Shown here in pieces: positions 17,184 to 26,238 of a DNA stretch of 64,000 nucleotides. Every line of letters begins with the position of its first letter. Position 1 is the first letter of the stretch. Source of the DNA: Dyadobacter koreensis (GTDB lineage Bacteria; Bacteroidota; Bacteroidia; Cytophagales; Spirosomataceae). The notes below the pieces were generated by a model, which was not told the DNA's origin, did not search any database, and saw only the letters and a program-made list of their open reading frames with translations. Where the stretch lies: positions 124,001 to 188,000 of the forward strand of contig NZ_FNXY01000002.1 of NCBI RefSeq assembly GCF_900108855.1. The letters run 5' to 3'. A program made the position numbers and the translations under genes.

Positions 17184-20100
17184 ATGTCTAGAAAGCACTC
17201 TATTGTGTCAATTATTGCTGTTCTATTTTGTTTCTTATTTAACACGGACTCGCATGCACAGTGGGGTGCTCCTTATTCAAATAGCTGGTTAAACGATCGC
17301 CATAAACAAGAATTTGTAAAAGTGGCTATCAATAAAGACGGAATATATAGGATTCCAGTTTCTTCACTTCCTGCTTCGTTTCCTAAGAGCGATCCGTCAA
17401 AATTTCAACTGTGGAGACGAGGTAAAGAGGTAGCGATTATTAGTGCTAACAGCACTGAGATTATTTTTTATGGTGTGAAAAATGATGGGAAGTCAGATGA
17501 GCTGCTTTATAGAAATACCTCATTTCAACCAGATCCAGCTGCGAGAACAAATCCTTATTTAAGTCTATATTCTGATGAGAGTGCTTATTTTCTTACTAAT
17601 GCGGCAAGTGGCTCTGTAAGTAGAGCAAAGAATGTTTCGAGACCTATTGATAATGGACAGGCTCCTGTAAGTTATCACTTACAATCCGAGATTGTCACTT
17701 TTACCGATCAAGATTCTTACAGTCCCCAGAACAACTTTTTTACCTTAACTTTAATTCATAGCTTTCTCGAGAGCGGGAAGGGTATGACGAGTAAGATTTA
17801 TGGAAAAAACGCTACTTTAACCCACCCGTTATTATTTGGCGATCCTGTCTTTTCTTACAAGTTTGACAATCTTGTCAGAGCTGAAAATCAGAAACCGGAA
17901 ATAGAATTGTTGGTATATGGCAGAACAAATACCAATAATGATATATCACTTCAGGTAGGGAAAAATGCGGACGCGCTAAGAACCCTTTCCGGGAATTTAA
18001 CAGTTCAGGGTTTTGGCGACGGAAAAAAGAAGTATCAATTAAATGTTGCGGATGATACTGATATTTCGTCTGATGGAAATTTTACTTTTAAATTGTTTTC
18101 GAATAAAGTTTCTTCTGATTGGAATGCAGTCGGGATGTATTCTCTTACCTATTACAAAATAGCATATCCTCAGTCATTTGATATGAAGGATAGAAAAAGT
18201 AAATATTTTACTCTGCTACCAACCGTTGAAAATAACAGCCGGATAAGAATAACTAATCCAGTTGACAGTCCATTAATTTATGATGTAACTGACTCTGAAA
18301 ATCCAGTTTTATTAAATGGCTCTCTGATTAGTGGCATACTTGAAGTAACAGTGCCACGTACTGCCGCTCAGTCTCTTTCTCTATTAGTAACAAATGAAAA
18401 AAGTGAGGTTGCATCTTCAAAGATGGAGATTGTTAACATGCCACTAATTGAACCCTCAGAATATGATTATTTAATTCTGACGACTGAAAAGCTTAAAGAG
18501 GGAGCTATTGAGTATGCCAATTACAGGAAGTCGGCCGCCGGAAACTCTTATAACCCATTGGTAATATCGATTAATGACGTCTATAACCAATTCAACTATG
18601 GAGAGCCAAGTCCGGTAGCTGTACGACGATTTGTTGATTATATGCTTTCGAAAGGAATAAAGACAAAACATAATTTATTGCTGATCGGAAATTCAATTTC
18701 TTATGGTGATTCAACCATCAAAAATAAAGAGTTAAAAAATCAGGTTCCAACAGTTGGTTATCCGGGATCAGACCTCTTATTAGTTAGCGGTCTGGCGGGT
18801 GCCAAACTTGATGTCCCGGCTATTCCTGTTGGAAGAATTTCTGCAACTAATATAGCTCAGATACGAAATTATTTAGACAAGGTAAAGAGCTACGAGGAAG
18901 CGTCAAACGTAGATGTAGGCTGGAAAAAAAATGTGCTGCATTTGTCAGGAGGGAAATCAGCAGGTGAAATTATTCAGTTAAGAAGTGCATTAGAGTCACT
19001 GGTACCTTTGGTAGAAAATGGAAGTGTGGGAGGTTCAGTGAAGGTGTTTCAGAAACAAAGTACCATTGATGTAGAAAAGGTAAACATAACTCCCGAAGTG
19101 AATGATGGCGTAGGGATGATTTCTTATTTTGGACATGGTTCACCAACAATTACTGATTTGGACATGGGCTACGTATCAGATGCAACCAGGGGCTATCAAA
19201 ATATCAATAAATACCCGTTGATGTATTTTAATGGCTGCGGCGTTGGAAACATTTTTAAAGGAAATACAGATGAGGATTATTCTTCGTCACTGCGAGAGCC
19301 ATTGTCAGCCGACTGGCTATGTGCAAGGCAAAAAGGAGCAATAGCAATTATTGCCAATTCTTATTATACTTTCTTAACGTCATCCTCTATTTACATAAAA
19401 GAATTGTATACAAGAGTTTTTGAAGATCCATTAGGAGCTGGTTCGTCGATCGGTTTAATTCAAAAAGACATGGCTGCAAAAATTACGAGCGGCTCGTACG
19501 GTGCATATGAGCTTTCTAATTTACATCAATCTGTTCTACAGGGTGATCCATCAATGATCCTGATTCGTGAAGAATTACCTGATTATACTGTAAATCGGAA
19601 TTTAGGTATTGTAATTCGTGCAGAAGAGAATAAGACAATTGCCCAGTCTTCAAAACTTAGCGTTGACGTAGCTCTACAAAATCTTGGAAGAAACGAAAAT
19701 AAGATATTGCCGGTGCGAGTGCGATACATCTATTCGGACGGATCAATAGATACCAGAACAGAAAGTGCCGGCCCTATCTCCAAAGATGATACGGTTCGTC
19801 TGACATTTTCAAACACACGTCCGGTACAACGCATTGAAGTAAAGCTAGATCCGGCGAATACAATTCAAGAAAGCAACAAAGCAAATAATGATTCAGAATT
19901 ACTTATTGAGTGGGATCTGATCAAAAATGAAAGAAGTTTTCCAGGTGGGCCGGTAAAAGATGTTATCGCTCCAATTTTAAATATCACATTTAATAATGAG
20001 GCTCTTAAAAATGGCGAAACGATTGGGAAAAATCCTGTTATCAGAATAGTCCTGGAAGATAATTCACTTGTCTTGAGTGATACTTCATTAGTGGATATCT

Positions 20101-20594
20101 CGCTCAAACTCTGTGGAGACAATTCATGTGATTTTAAACGTGTATTATACTCCGGCAATCAAATGCAGTGGTCATTAATATCCGAAAAAACTTTTGGTAT
20201 CGAATATTTACCTGTAGGGCTAGTACCTGGAGAATATGAGCTCCTCGTTGGTGGCAGAGATTTGGCAGGTAACACTGCAGTTTACCAATATAGGATAATG
20301 TTCAAAGTATCTGATTCGCAAAATGGGCCGGTAGTGATAGCTAGTCCTAACCCTGCTACGGATTATGTTCAATTCAGAATCGATGGACTCCAAAACACAA
20401 CTCTCGGCTCAGTAGAAAGCTACATATACGATACTCGAGGAAATATCATCGAAAGCAAAACTGTGATCGATGGAAGAAGGAGCTGGTATTGGATGCCAAC
20501 GGGACGATCAGGGCTTTACTTATACAAAATAATATTTAAAGATAGCGCGGGAGAGCGAAGTTCAGTAACCGGTAAGATTATTGTAGCTAAATAG
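17184..20594 (+). CDS. Second C25-family cysteine peptidase (tandem paralogue)
   Basis: A 1136-residue paralogue of the preceding gene, sharing the N-terminal region and the C25 block nearly motif for motif (DVYNQFNYGEPSPVA, DVPAIPVGRI, YFGHGSP with His651, YFNGCGVGN with Cys685). A signal peptide ends near AQW (residue about 26). After the peptidase comes a CARDB-like Ig segment (about 800-920; LDPANTIQESNKANNDSEL), a second Ig-like segment, and a C-terminal sorting-like domain (SPNPATDYVQFRI ... GLYLYKIIF). The longer tail distinguishes it from its neighbour. Its stop lies only 10 bases from the stop of the convergent lasso cyclase, with no visible terminator between. Confidence 0.87.
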   Translation: MSRKHSIVSIIAVLFCFLFNTDSHAQWGAPYSNSWLNDRHKQEFVKVAINKDGIYRIPVSSLPASFPKSDPSKFQLWRRGKEVAIISANSTEIIFYGVKNDGKSDELLYRNTSFQPDPAARTNPYLSLYSDESAYFLTNAASGSVSRAKNVSRPIDNGQAPVSYHLQSEIVTFTDQDSYSPQNNFFTLTLIHSFLESGKGMTSKIYGKNATLTHPLLFGDPVFSYKFDNLVRAENQKPEIELLVYGRTNTNNDISLQVGKNADALRTLSGNLTVQGFGDGKKKYQLNVADDTDISSDGNFTFKLFSNKVSSDWNAVGMYSLTYYKIAYPQSFDMKDRKSKYFTLLPTVENNSRIRITNPVDSPLIYDVTDSENPVLLNGSLISGILEVTVPRTAAQSLSLLVTNEKSEVASSKMEIVNMPLIEPSEYDYLILTTEKLKEGAIEYANYRKSAAGNSYNPLVISINDVYNQFNYGEPSPVAVRRFVDYMLSKGIKTKHNLLLIGNSISYGDSTIKNKELKNQVPTVGYPGSDLLLVSGLAGAKLDVPAIPVGRISATNIAQIRNYLDKVKSYEEASNVDVGWKKNVLHLSGGKSAGEIIQLRSALESLVPLVENGSVGGSVKVFQKQSTIDVEKVNITPEVNDGVGMISYFGHGSPTITDLDMGYVSDATRGYQNINKYPLMYFNGCGVGNIFKGNTDEDYSSSLREPLSADWLCARQKGAIAIIANSYYTFLTSSSIYIKELYTRVFEDPLGAGSSIGLIQKDMAAKITSGSYGAYELSNLHQSVLQGDPSMILIREELPDYTVNRNLGIVIRAEENKTIAQSSKLSVDVALQNLGRNENKILPVRVRYIYSDGSIDTRTESAGPISKDDTVRLTFSNTRPVQRIEVKLDPANTIQESNKANNDSELLIEWDLIKNERSFPGGPVKDVIAPILNITFNNEALKNGETIGKNPVIRIVLEDNSLVLSDTSLVDISLKLCGDNSCDFKRVLYSGNQMQWSLISEKTFGIEYLPVGLVPGEYELLVGGRDLAGNTAVYQYRIMFKVSDSQNGPVVIASPNPATDYVQFRIDGLQNTTLGSVESYIYDTRGNIIESKTVIDGRRSWYWMPTGRSGLYLYKIIFKDSAGERSSVTGKIIVAK

Positions 20595-20604
20595 CTTGCA
20601 AAAA

Positions 20605-22599
20605 CTAAAAGTTTTTATTTTTAATCCAATCCAACCACACCGCCAACGATATAACTCTTAGAACAGGAGAAGTAGCCCTGCCGGGCTGTTTTTCTCTATG
20701 CAGTAGGGTTACAAATGAGTTGAATTTTTTCAAGTCGACAAAATTCCATACCTGACTTTGGGGTGTTAAAAAATCAGAGGACTGCTTGTACAACCTTATA
20801 GCCGCGTCTCTTCCGTACAAACTAAATTTACCCTTATCTCCCCGACTTCTGATACTTTCTGGAAGAATGCCCTTCATTCCTTCTCTTAAATAGCCTCTTC
20901 TTCTTCCCTGACTATATTTAATTTCTAGGGGAACAGACATCGTTAATTCGAATAGATTATGGTCGAAAAACGGAAATTTTTCGATTACTCCATAATGTTT
21001 TCGAAGCGCATAAAGATGTTCTGCTGCGGATAAGGATTCGCCACCATAAATATCTTGAAAAGATACATTATCAACTCCGTGCAAACCACGTGACATAGTC
21101 TTGGGAAGATCTATTGCGTAACTGTCAATTTTAAGATTCTGGGAAAGCTCTTTGTTTAGCACAGTATTCGGATATACCTTCCCATTCCTTAATTTTTTTG
21201 AAGCGACAGACGCAATTTTAAGGAACAATGCGACACTGGAAGATATACCAAAAAAATCATGCACCTTGTAAACATGCGTTATAAAATCCGGAATACTTAG
21301 TTGATTCATTTTTCTTTGAAGCTGCCTGTAAAGAAAATGATTCAAATAAACCTCTTTCTTCTTTTTAACTGAGAAAGTATTCCATTGTTTATCTATGTGA
21401 TAATATGGATAGACACACGCAGCAATACTAAGGATTTCAGCTAATTCAGTCCACTTAAACTGATCGTAAAGAATCTCAGGATATTCAATTCCAATCCCTA
21501 CTATACCATCTCCATCGTGCCCGTTGAACATCGTATTTCCTCCAAGTTCACTGGCTTTTTTCAAAAGTGTATGAGTAATTGCAGATCCCGAGATCATATG
21601 TTCGGGGTAACCGTATAAGGACGTGTGAAGTATCAGGGCGTCCAAGTCATGTTCAGAGGGAGGAATAACATGATGCTCAGATTGAATTTTTTCAGCCACT
21701 TCAAGCGCCAGATGTTTCTCACTTTGTACTATTTTTTGCAGGTCAAGAAATAGGGTATGGATAGGTTGATCAGGATATAGTGCTCGTACCATACAAGAGA
21801 TGGAGGAAGAATCTAACCCACCGCTTAACTGAGCGATAATTGGTTTGTTGTCGATTACACCACGTTCAATGGATTTGGCAAATAAGCTTTTGAATGCCTC
21901 TCCATACTCGCCAGCAGATTGAAGATTTGACCACTTTTCCGGCTTAAAAGTGAAATATGGAGTTTGCTTGAAGTTAGATCCAGCTTGATTAACCAGGATA
22001 TTATGCCCGGGCAAGAGCCTTTTGATATTGGAATATGCCGTATCCGGATTGTAATAATTACTGTCATTGCTGATCAGATAATTTGATACCCAGCTTTCAT
22101 TAATCGATACCTTATCAACAAGACCGTTGATGTTTATTAAAGAATGGATTTCTGTAGAAAAAGCAAATAGCTGAGAAGGTATGTATACGTAATACAATGG
22201 TATTACACCAAGTACGTGTCTGGATATACTGATTTCAGCAGTGGTATCATCATACCAGATAGACAGATATGGCTGACGCTCACTTGATTTGACAAACTCG
22301 TCAAAATCAAAACGACTTGTAAATTTTGAATCTTGGAGAAGATTAGAATTTACAAGTCGTTTTGAACTAGATTTAGTGTTGATGACTATACAATTATGAT
22401 CATCTGGTTGTTCCTCAATCGAACAGATAGTTAAAGAAATATTCTCTAAAAGAAAGTTATTTCGTTTTATTCTGTCGATGAATAATCCTTTTTTTGACTT
22501 AATTTCTTTAAAAAAGATTGAACCCTCAATTACCACGATTCTTTGTCCTAAGAAAGGATTAGCCGTTTTTCTGAGTTTGGAAATTATCTGATGATCCAC
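20605..22599 (-). CDS. Asparagine-synthetase-like lasso macrolactam cyclase
   Basis: A 664-residue asparagine-synthetase homologue. The N-terminal region resembles the glutaminase fold but lacks the catalytic Cys at position 2 (sequence MDHQ), as in lasso cyclases (McjC type) that use no glutamine. The synthetase domain has the ATP-pyrophosphatase loop LSGGLDSS (residues 258-265) and NGHDGDGIVG (about 359-368). In lasso biosynthesis this enzyme adenylates the ring Asp/Glu side chain and closes the macrolactam. The start is GTG, with a strong AAAAGGAGG site (22605-22613) five bases before it. Both site and start lie inside the 45-codon precursor gene, so the two are translationally coupled. 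No B1/B2 protein gene adjoins. Confidence 0.88.
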   Translation of the reverse strand: MDHQIISKLRKTANPFLGQRIVVIEGSIFFKEIKSKKGLFIDRIKRNNFLLENISLTICSIEEQPDDHNCIVINTKSSSKRLVNSNLLQDSKFTSRFDFDEFVKSSERQPYLSIWYDDTTAEISISRHVLGVIPLYYVYIPSQLFAFSTEIHSLININGLVDKVSINESWVSNYLISNDSNYYNPDTAYSNIKRLLPGHNILVNQAGSNFKQTPYFTFKPEKWSNLQSAGEYGEAFKSLFAKSIERGVIDNKPIIAQLSGGLDSSSISCMVRALYPDQPIHTLFLDLQKIVQSEKHLALEVAEKIQSEHHVIPPSEHDLDALILHTSLYGYPEHMISGSAITHTLLKKASELGGNTMFNGHDGDGIVGIGIEYPEILYDQFKWTELAEILSIAACVYPYYHIDKQWNTFSVKKKKEVYLNHFLYRQLQRKMNQLSIPDFITHVYKVHDFFGISSSVALFLKIASVASKKLRNGKVYPNTVLNKELSQNLKIDSYAIDLPKTMSRGLHGVDNVSFQDIYGGESLSAAEHLYALRKHYGVIEKFPFFDHNLFELTMSVPLEIKYSQGRRRGYLREGMKGILPESIRSRGDKGKFSLYGRDAAIRLYKQSSDFLTPQSQVWNFVDLKKFNSFVTLLHREKQPGRATSPVLRVISLAVWLDWIKNKNF

Positions 22600-22696
22600 C
22601 AGTACCTCCTTTTGTCAACTTAGAAACAGTTCCTCTTTTTACTAATACCGGTTTGCGGTAAGATTTTTTCGTCTGTGTAGAGTGCAAATTTGTCAT
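22559..22696 (-). CDS. Lasso peptide precursor (45 aa)
   Basis: A 45-codon ORF, ATG at 22694-22696, TAA at 22559-22561. The leader fits the lasso consensus YxxPxLxxxGxxxxxTxG exactly: Y13, P16, L18, G22, T28, G30. Thr28 is the penultimate leader residue recognised by the leader peptidase. Cleavage after Lys29 would give the 16-residue core GGTGGSSDNFQTQKNG, where Gly1 and Asp8 are placed for an eight-residue macrolactam ring. The 3' 41 bases overlap the cyclase in another frame. The tail has one bulky residue (Phe10), so the ring plug is uncertain. Assignment is from motif and context; the product itself is inferred. Confidence 0.88.
   Translation of the reverse strand: MTNLHSTQTKKSYRKPVLVKRGTVSKLTKGGTGGSSDNFQTQKNG
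22605..22613 (-). promoter_or_regulatory. Ribosome binding site of the cyclase inside the precursor
   Basis: AAAAGGAGG on the minus strand ends five bases before the GTG of the cyclase. It coincides with the precursor codons for Thr28-Lys29-Gly30-Gly31, the leader/core junction. A full Shine-Dalgarno match is uncommon in Bacteroidota, so it supports the GTG start. Confidence 0.75.
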
Positions 22697-22760
22697 TTTA
22701 AATGTTTTTTAATGGTTTACAATATATCCGGTGTAAAATTAATAGGATTTTTTTTATTTC

Positions 22761-22768
22761 CAAATTTA
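22761..22768 (-). promoter_or_regulatory. Candidate -7 box of the lasso locus
   Basis: TAAATTTG on the minus strand matches TAnnTTTG, 65 bases before the precursor ATG. A GTTG is present upstream but only 13 bases away, short of the usual 19-21, so the promoter is tentative. Confidence 0.35.
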
Positions 22769-22835
22769 AAAATTGAAACGACAACTTATTGGGAATATTT
22801 TAGAAATTTATAAGTACTTCATAAGCTTTACATTA

Positions 22836-23537
22836 TCACTGTAAACGACCATATGATACGATGGTTCTAACTTTTCTAGATCCGGAATCAATAATTCCTT
22901 GCCCAATACAATCTGGGGTAGATTGGCAGTATTCGAAGGAAGCCTGTTCGTCATAAACCAGACCTGCATTGAGTCCATAACGTTTTATTCCGAGCGAATA
23001 TGTAATGACTGATGTTGTATCGCTCTGTTCAACCACTGTTATGCCTTTTTCAAAAGGCAAATTACCAGACTGTAATGGCTGATCAATCTCTTCATAACGA
23101 TACTCTTTGCTATCCAATGTGTTATACATATTTCCGTTCCATTTTAATTTCGAATCAATTGGGAAAATAAATGGAACGGTTATTTGATTATCTATATTTA
23201 ATATCAATTTATCTGGAAACTGCTCTATCGAATATTCTTTAACTTTCAACCAGCTATCTGTCGCTGTATTGCGGGAATATCTGGAAATGATGAAAGTGGA
23301 AATCCCGTTTGCGCTTTTTGTCTCACGCACCACTTCATCTCTTTCCTGCCACGTTTTGAGAGATGGGCCAGTCTGCCCGGATGAATAAACTTCCTCTTTT
23401 ACATCATAAACCTGATATACTCCAATTGATAAGGGGACATAACTTCGAGAATTTACCGGCTCAGTTGATGAATCTCCGCAAGATGTGAACCAGCAAGCTG
23501 TGAGTAGAATCAAGGCAGCTTTAAACCAGTTGGGCAT
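22836..23537 (-). CDS. Putative lipoprotein, unknown function
   Basis: From the ATG at 23537 the product has 233 residues; an in-frame ATG at 23570 would add eleven. The later start gives a standard lipoprotein signal (MPNWFKAALILLTACWFTSC, lipid-modified Cys20 followed by GDSS). The body (YVPLSIGVYQVYDVKEEVYSS ... YSIEQFPDKLILNIDNQ ... YSLGIKRYGLNAGLVYDEQASFEYCQ) resembles hypothetical lipoproteins of Cytophagales; I know no function. It lies between udk and the lasso precursor on the same strand, 139 bases upstream of the latter. A role in lasso export or immunity would be guesswork. Confidence 0.7.
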   Translation of the reverse strand: MPNWFKAALILLTACWFTSCGDSSTEPVNSRSYVPLSIGVYQVYDVKEEVYSSGQTGPSLKTWQERDEVVRETKSANGISTFIISRYSRNTATDSWLKVKEYSIEQFPDKLILNIDNQITVPFIFPIDSKLKWNGNMYNTLDSKEYRYEEIDQPLQSGNLPFEKGITVVEQSDTTSVITYSLGIKRYGLNAGLVYDEQASFEYCQSTPDCIGQGIIDSGSRKVRTIVSYGRLQ

Positions 23538-23696
23538 TACGCGTGTGTGATGTATGTAAAAGTGGTGCATACTATTATTTGAAAATATGAAAGGTTTTCT
23601 TCTGTAAATTTAGCTTATATCAGAATTAAAAAATAATTTTGGATGTCAATAAAAACGCGTGCGTAAGAGAGTTAATGTTGCGGGTCATACTAATAC

Positions 23697-24347
23697 TCAG
23701 TTTGCTGCATCATTCCGCTCCGCCAGCTTCTTCTTTAAAAACCCAACCAAAACATCCAATCCGGTATCAAACCTTGTATTATTATTAATGATGATATCTG
23801 CTTCAGACCGAAGTGGTAAAATATACTTGTCGTACGTTGGCGCTACGTGATGCTCCCAGCGGTAAAGAACATCATCCAGATCGTAACCGCGCTCGTTATT
23901 ATCACGAATAATCCGTCTTTTTATTTTTACATGTTCTTTCGCATCGACGAATATTTTTAAATCGATAAGACGCGCAATATCAGGAAAATAGAGGACGAAA
24001 ATTCCCTCAACGATGATAATCGGGCGAGGCTCGAAAACCAGAATTTCGGGTTTGATCAACGGGTTATTAAATGTATATTCTTTTTGCTGTACTTCTCGGC
24101 CTGCGCGAAGAACGGCAATATGCTCTGCAAAGAGATGGTGGTCAATCGTTTCCGGTAAATCAAAATTTTCAACCCCATTTTCATCTCTCGGAATCTCATG
24201 AATCGGCCGATAATAATTGTCCTGTGAAATTCTGCACACTTGCTCGGCTGGAAAGGAGTCGATCAGGCATTTCATGAAGAAAGTTTTTCCTGATGCGCTT
24301 CCGCCTGTTATACCGATGATATAGGGTTGTTTGTCGTGGGTTGTCAT
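23697..24347 (-). CDS. udk: Uridine kinase
   Basis: The 216-residue product is a uridine/cytidine kinase, phosphorylating uridine and cytidine with ATP or GTP in pyrimidine salvage. The P-loop is GGSASGKT (residues 15-22); SQDNYYRP, FDLPETIDHHLF and RRIIRDNNERG are conserved family blocks, the last being the lid with substrate-contacting Arg residues. Length agrees with the family (about 210). It follows porZ by 63 bases on the same strand and is probably read from the same transcript, though it has no functional tie to secretion. Confidence 0.95.
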   Translation of the reverse strand: MTTHDKQPYIIGITGGSASGKTFFMKCLIDSFPAEQVCRISQDNYYRPIHEIPRDENGVENFDLPETIDHHLFAEHIAVLRAGREVQQKEYTFNNPLIKPEILVFEPRPIIIVEGIFVLYFPDIARLIDLKIFVDAKEHVKIKRRIIRDNNERGYDLDDVLYRWEHHVAPTYDKYILPLRSEADIIINNNTRFDTGLDVLVGFLKKKLAERNDAAN

Positions 24348-24410
24348 TATAATTTAAATTTCGGATTTACTCCGGATGGGCACACCAATGTGTTTAAGTA
24401 GTCAGATCAA

Positions 24411-26213
24411 TTAATTTATTATGGCCAATTTTCCAGCTGTCTTTTCACTTCTATCGGAAGATACAACGATTATCAGATAAATTCCTGCCCGGGCTCTTTT
24501 GCCTGTGTAATCATTTAAGTTCCACGACGCTGTCCCACCTTGTGAACGCGTCTCAAATACCAGTCTCCCTGACAGGTCGGTTATCTTAATAATCGTATTA
24601 TCCATAAGTCCTTTCACGCCGAGGTTACCCTCAAAATCTGGACGAACGGGATTTGGGAAGATGTTTACAGACGATATATTTTCCTGGGCCAAAGAAGCAT
24701 CACTCCGGTATGCGACCATTCCGTTTGGAGTTTCGATAAATAACATACCGGATTCCTTCTCAAACTTTAAATCTTTTATACGACTGGAAGGCAAGGGACT
24801 ATTTTCGGACGTGAATTGTTTAATAAGTTCTGTCCCATCCGCTGTAAACTGAAACAGACCGTTATCCGTTCCAATCCATTTGCGATTTCCGGACTCAACT
24901 GATATCGCGTTGCTGCGTTCATTCGCAAAAAGTTTACGCTGTCCGTAGATTGGTAAAATCGCATCGAGCCTGGGAGTGCTCATAACTTCATCCGGGATAA
25001 AATAACCAACGCCGCGGTCACTGGCAAACCAGATTAATCCGTCCTCATCGCTGGCCAGGCTATTAATTGCCGAAGAGGGCAAACCGCCATTTCCCGCTGC
25101 CACTGAAAGTATTCGTTGCTGGCTTGTAGAAACATTTTTAACCGAAATTCCGCCTCCCAGATATGAAGGAAGTTTTGTCCAAACCAACCCATTGAAATCA
25201 ATTACAGAAGAATCCGTTTTTACTGTTATAGTTGTGTCACCTTCGAAAGGACTGTAAGATTTGAAGGCTCCATCCTTGTTACTCAAAAGCCCCTGCCGGG
25301 TGTCAGCGGTCCAGAAAAAATTATCGTTGAGCAAGGATGATCCCAGCAAGTTGAATAACGGGTTTTCATAAACATCCGTTTTTTCCTTATTGATGACCAG
25401 AATTTTATCTGACAACGTCACAAGATTTTCTGAGAAGGAAATGTTCGAACTTTCAGAAGAATAAACTAATTCCCAATCTGTGTTTTTCCTTTTAAAAATT
25501 CCCTTTCCGCTGAAACCTGCATATAACTTTCCATCTTGAAAAGAGATAGATATTGTCCTATAAGGTGCAGGAATCATTTTCCAGTTTGCAAAATATTGTC
25601 TGTTAATATTCGCCGAAAGTGAAGTTGCAAGTAATCCCTGAGAAGTTGCGGCAAAAAGCGAATCAGCTGTAAAAGTTATATCAGTAACCTGGGCTTCTGC
25701 GCCGTTTGGTCCGATATATCGATATGTCTCAACGACTTCACGTAATTTTGGGTTTAAAACAACAATCCCGAAGTTCGTTGCCAGATAGGCCCTTCTGTCT
25801 TTAAAAAGGATTTTGCTAATATTTTTGCCAGCCGGAAGATCAGTGGCATTTAACAGAAAAGACCAGTTGACAATCTGATCCGCTTCTTGATTTTCATTTA
25901 GATACGCCAGATCGAGATTCCCATTCCGATAAGCAAGCATCAGCAAATTTTCCGTAGAATCATAAGCCATCGCACTGATTCCAACATCATTCAGTCCGGT
26001 AGATTTCGAAAAGATCGTTATCTGATCATTATTTGGATCAATGCTGAAAAGCCCGTTGTAAGAAGAACAGAAAAGTTTGTTTCTTACTTTTAATACTTGC
26101 TTTGCCGAACGATAACTGAAATGAGATTCCCATGACCCGATTGGAATCTGTTGTGCAACTGAATAGGTTTTAAGAAAACCCAAAAGCAAAAGCAGTACAA
26201 AAGTGCGTATCAT
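24411..26213 (-). CDS. porZ: T9SS component PorZ (beta-propeller, sorting domain)
   Basis: A 600-residue protein with signal peptide (1 to about 20), PorZ N-terminal propeller features (IGSWESHFSYRSAKQVLKVRNKLFCSSYNGLFSID, TGLNDVGISAMAYD, YLATNFGIVVLNPKLREVVETYRYIG, DSLFAATSQGLLA), a second propeller-like part including two-component-propeller repeats (GLIWFASDRGVGYF, KWIGTDNGLFQF), and a C-terminal T9SS sorting domain (IFPNPVRPDFEGNLG ... ARAGIYLIIV ... GKLAIIN). In Porphyromonas, PorZ is part of the PorU/V/Q/Z attachment complex that supplies A-LPS. This copy is shorter than the Porphyromonas protein. It follows the three-repeat protein by 25 bases. Confidence 0.88.
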   Translation of the reverse strand: MIRTFVLLLLLGFLKTYSVAQQIPIGSWESHFSYRSAKQVLKVRNKLFCSSYNGLFSIDPNNDQITIFSKSTGLNDVGISAMAYDSTENLLMLAYRNGNLDLAYLNENQEADQIVNWSFLLNATDLPAGKNISKILFKDRRAYLATNFGIVVLNPKLREVVETYRYIGPNGAEAQVTDITFTADSLFAATSQGLLATSLSANINRQYFANWKMIPAPYRTISISFQDGKLYAGFSGKGIFKRKNTDWELVYSSESSNISFSENLVTLSDKILVINKEKTDVYENPLFNLLGSSLLNDNFFWTADTRQGLLSNKDGAFKSYSPFEGDTTITVKTDSSVIDFNGLVWTKLPSYLGGGISVKNVSTSQQRILSVAAGNGGLPSSAINSLASDEDGLIWFASDRGVGYFIPDEVMSTPRLDAILPIYGQRKLFANERSNAISVESGNRKWIGTDNGLFQFTADGTELIKQFTSENSPLPSSRIKDLKFEKESGMLFIETPNGMVAYRSDASLAQENISSVNIFPNPVRPDFEGNLGVKGLMDNTIIKITDLSGRLVFETRSQGGTASWNLNDYTGKRARAGIYLIIVVSSDRSEKTAGKLAIIN

Positions 26214-26238
26214 TCCACTTTTTCTTTTGGGTTAAAAA

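Noticed and set aside
14144..20594. C25 peptidases as the missing lasso leader peptidase
   Set aside because: They carry signal peptides and sorting domains, so they act outside the cytoplasm, where leader removal does not occur in known lasso pathways; only proximity supports the idea.
17184..20594. Naming the second C25 protein PorU
   Set aside because: No porV neighbour and a close tandem paralogue; the family includes many non-sortase secreted peptidases.
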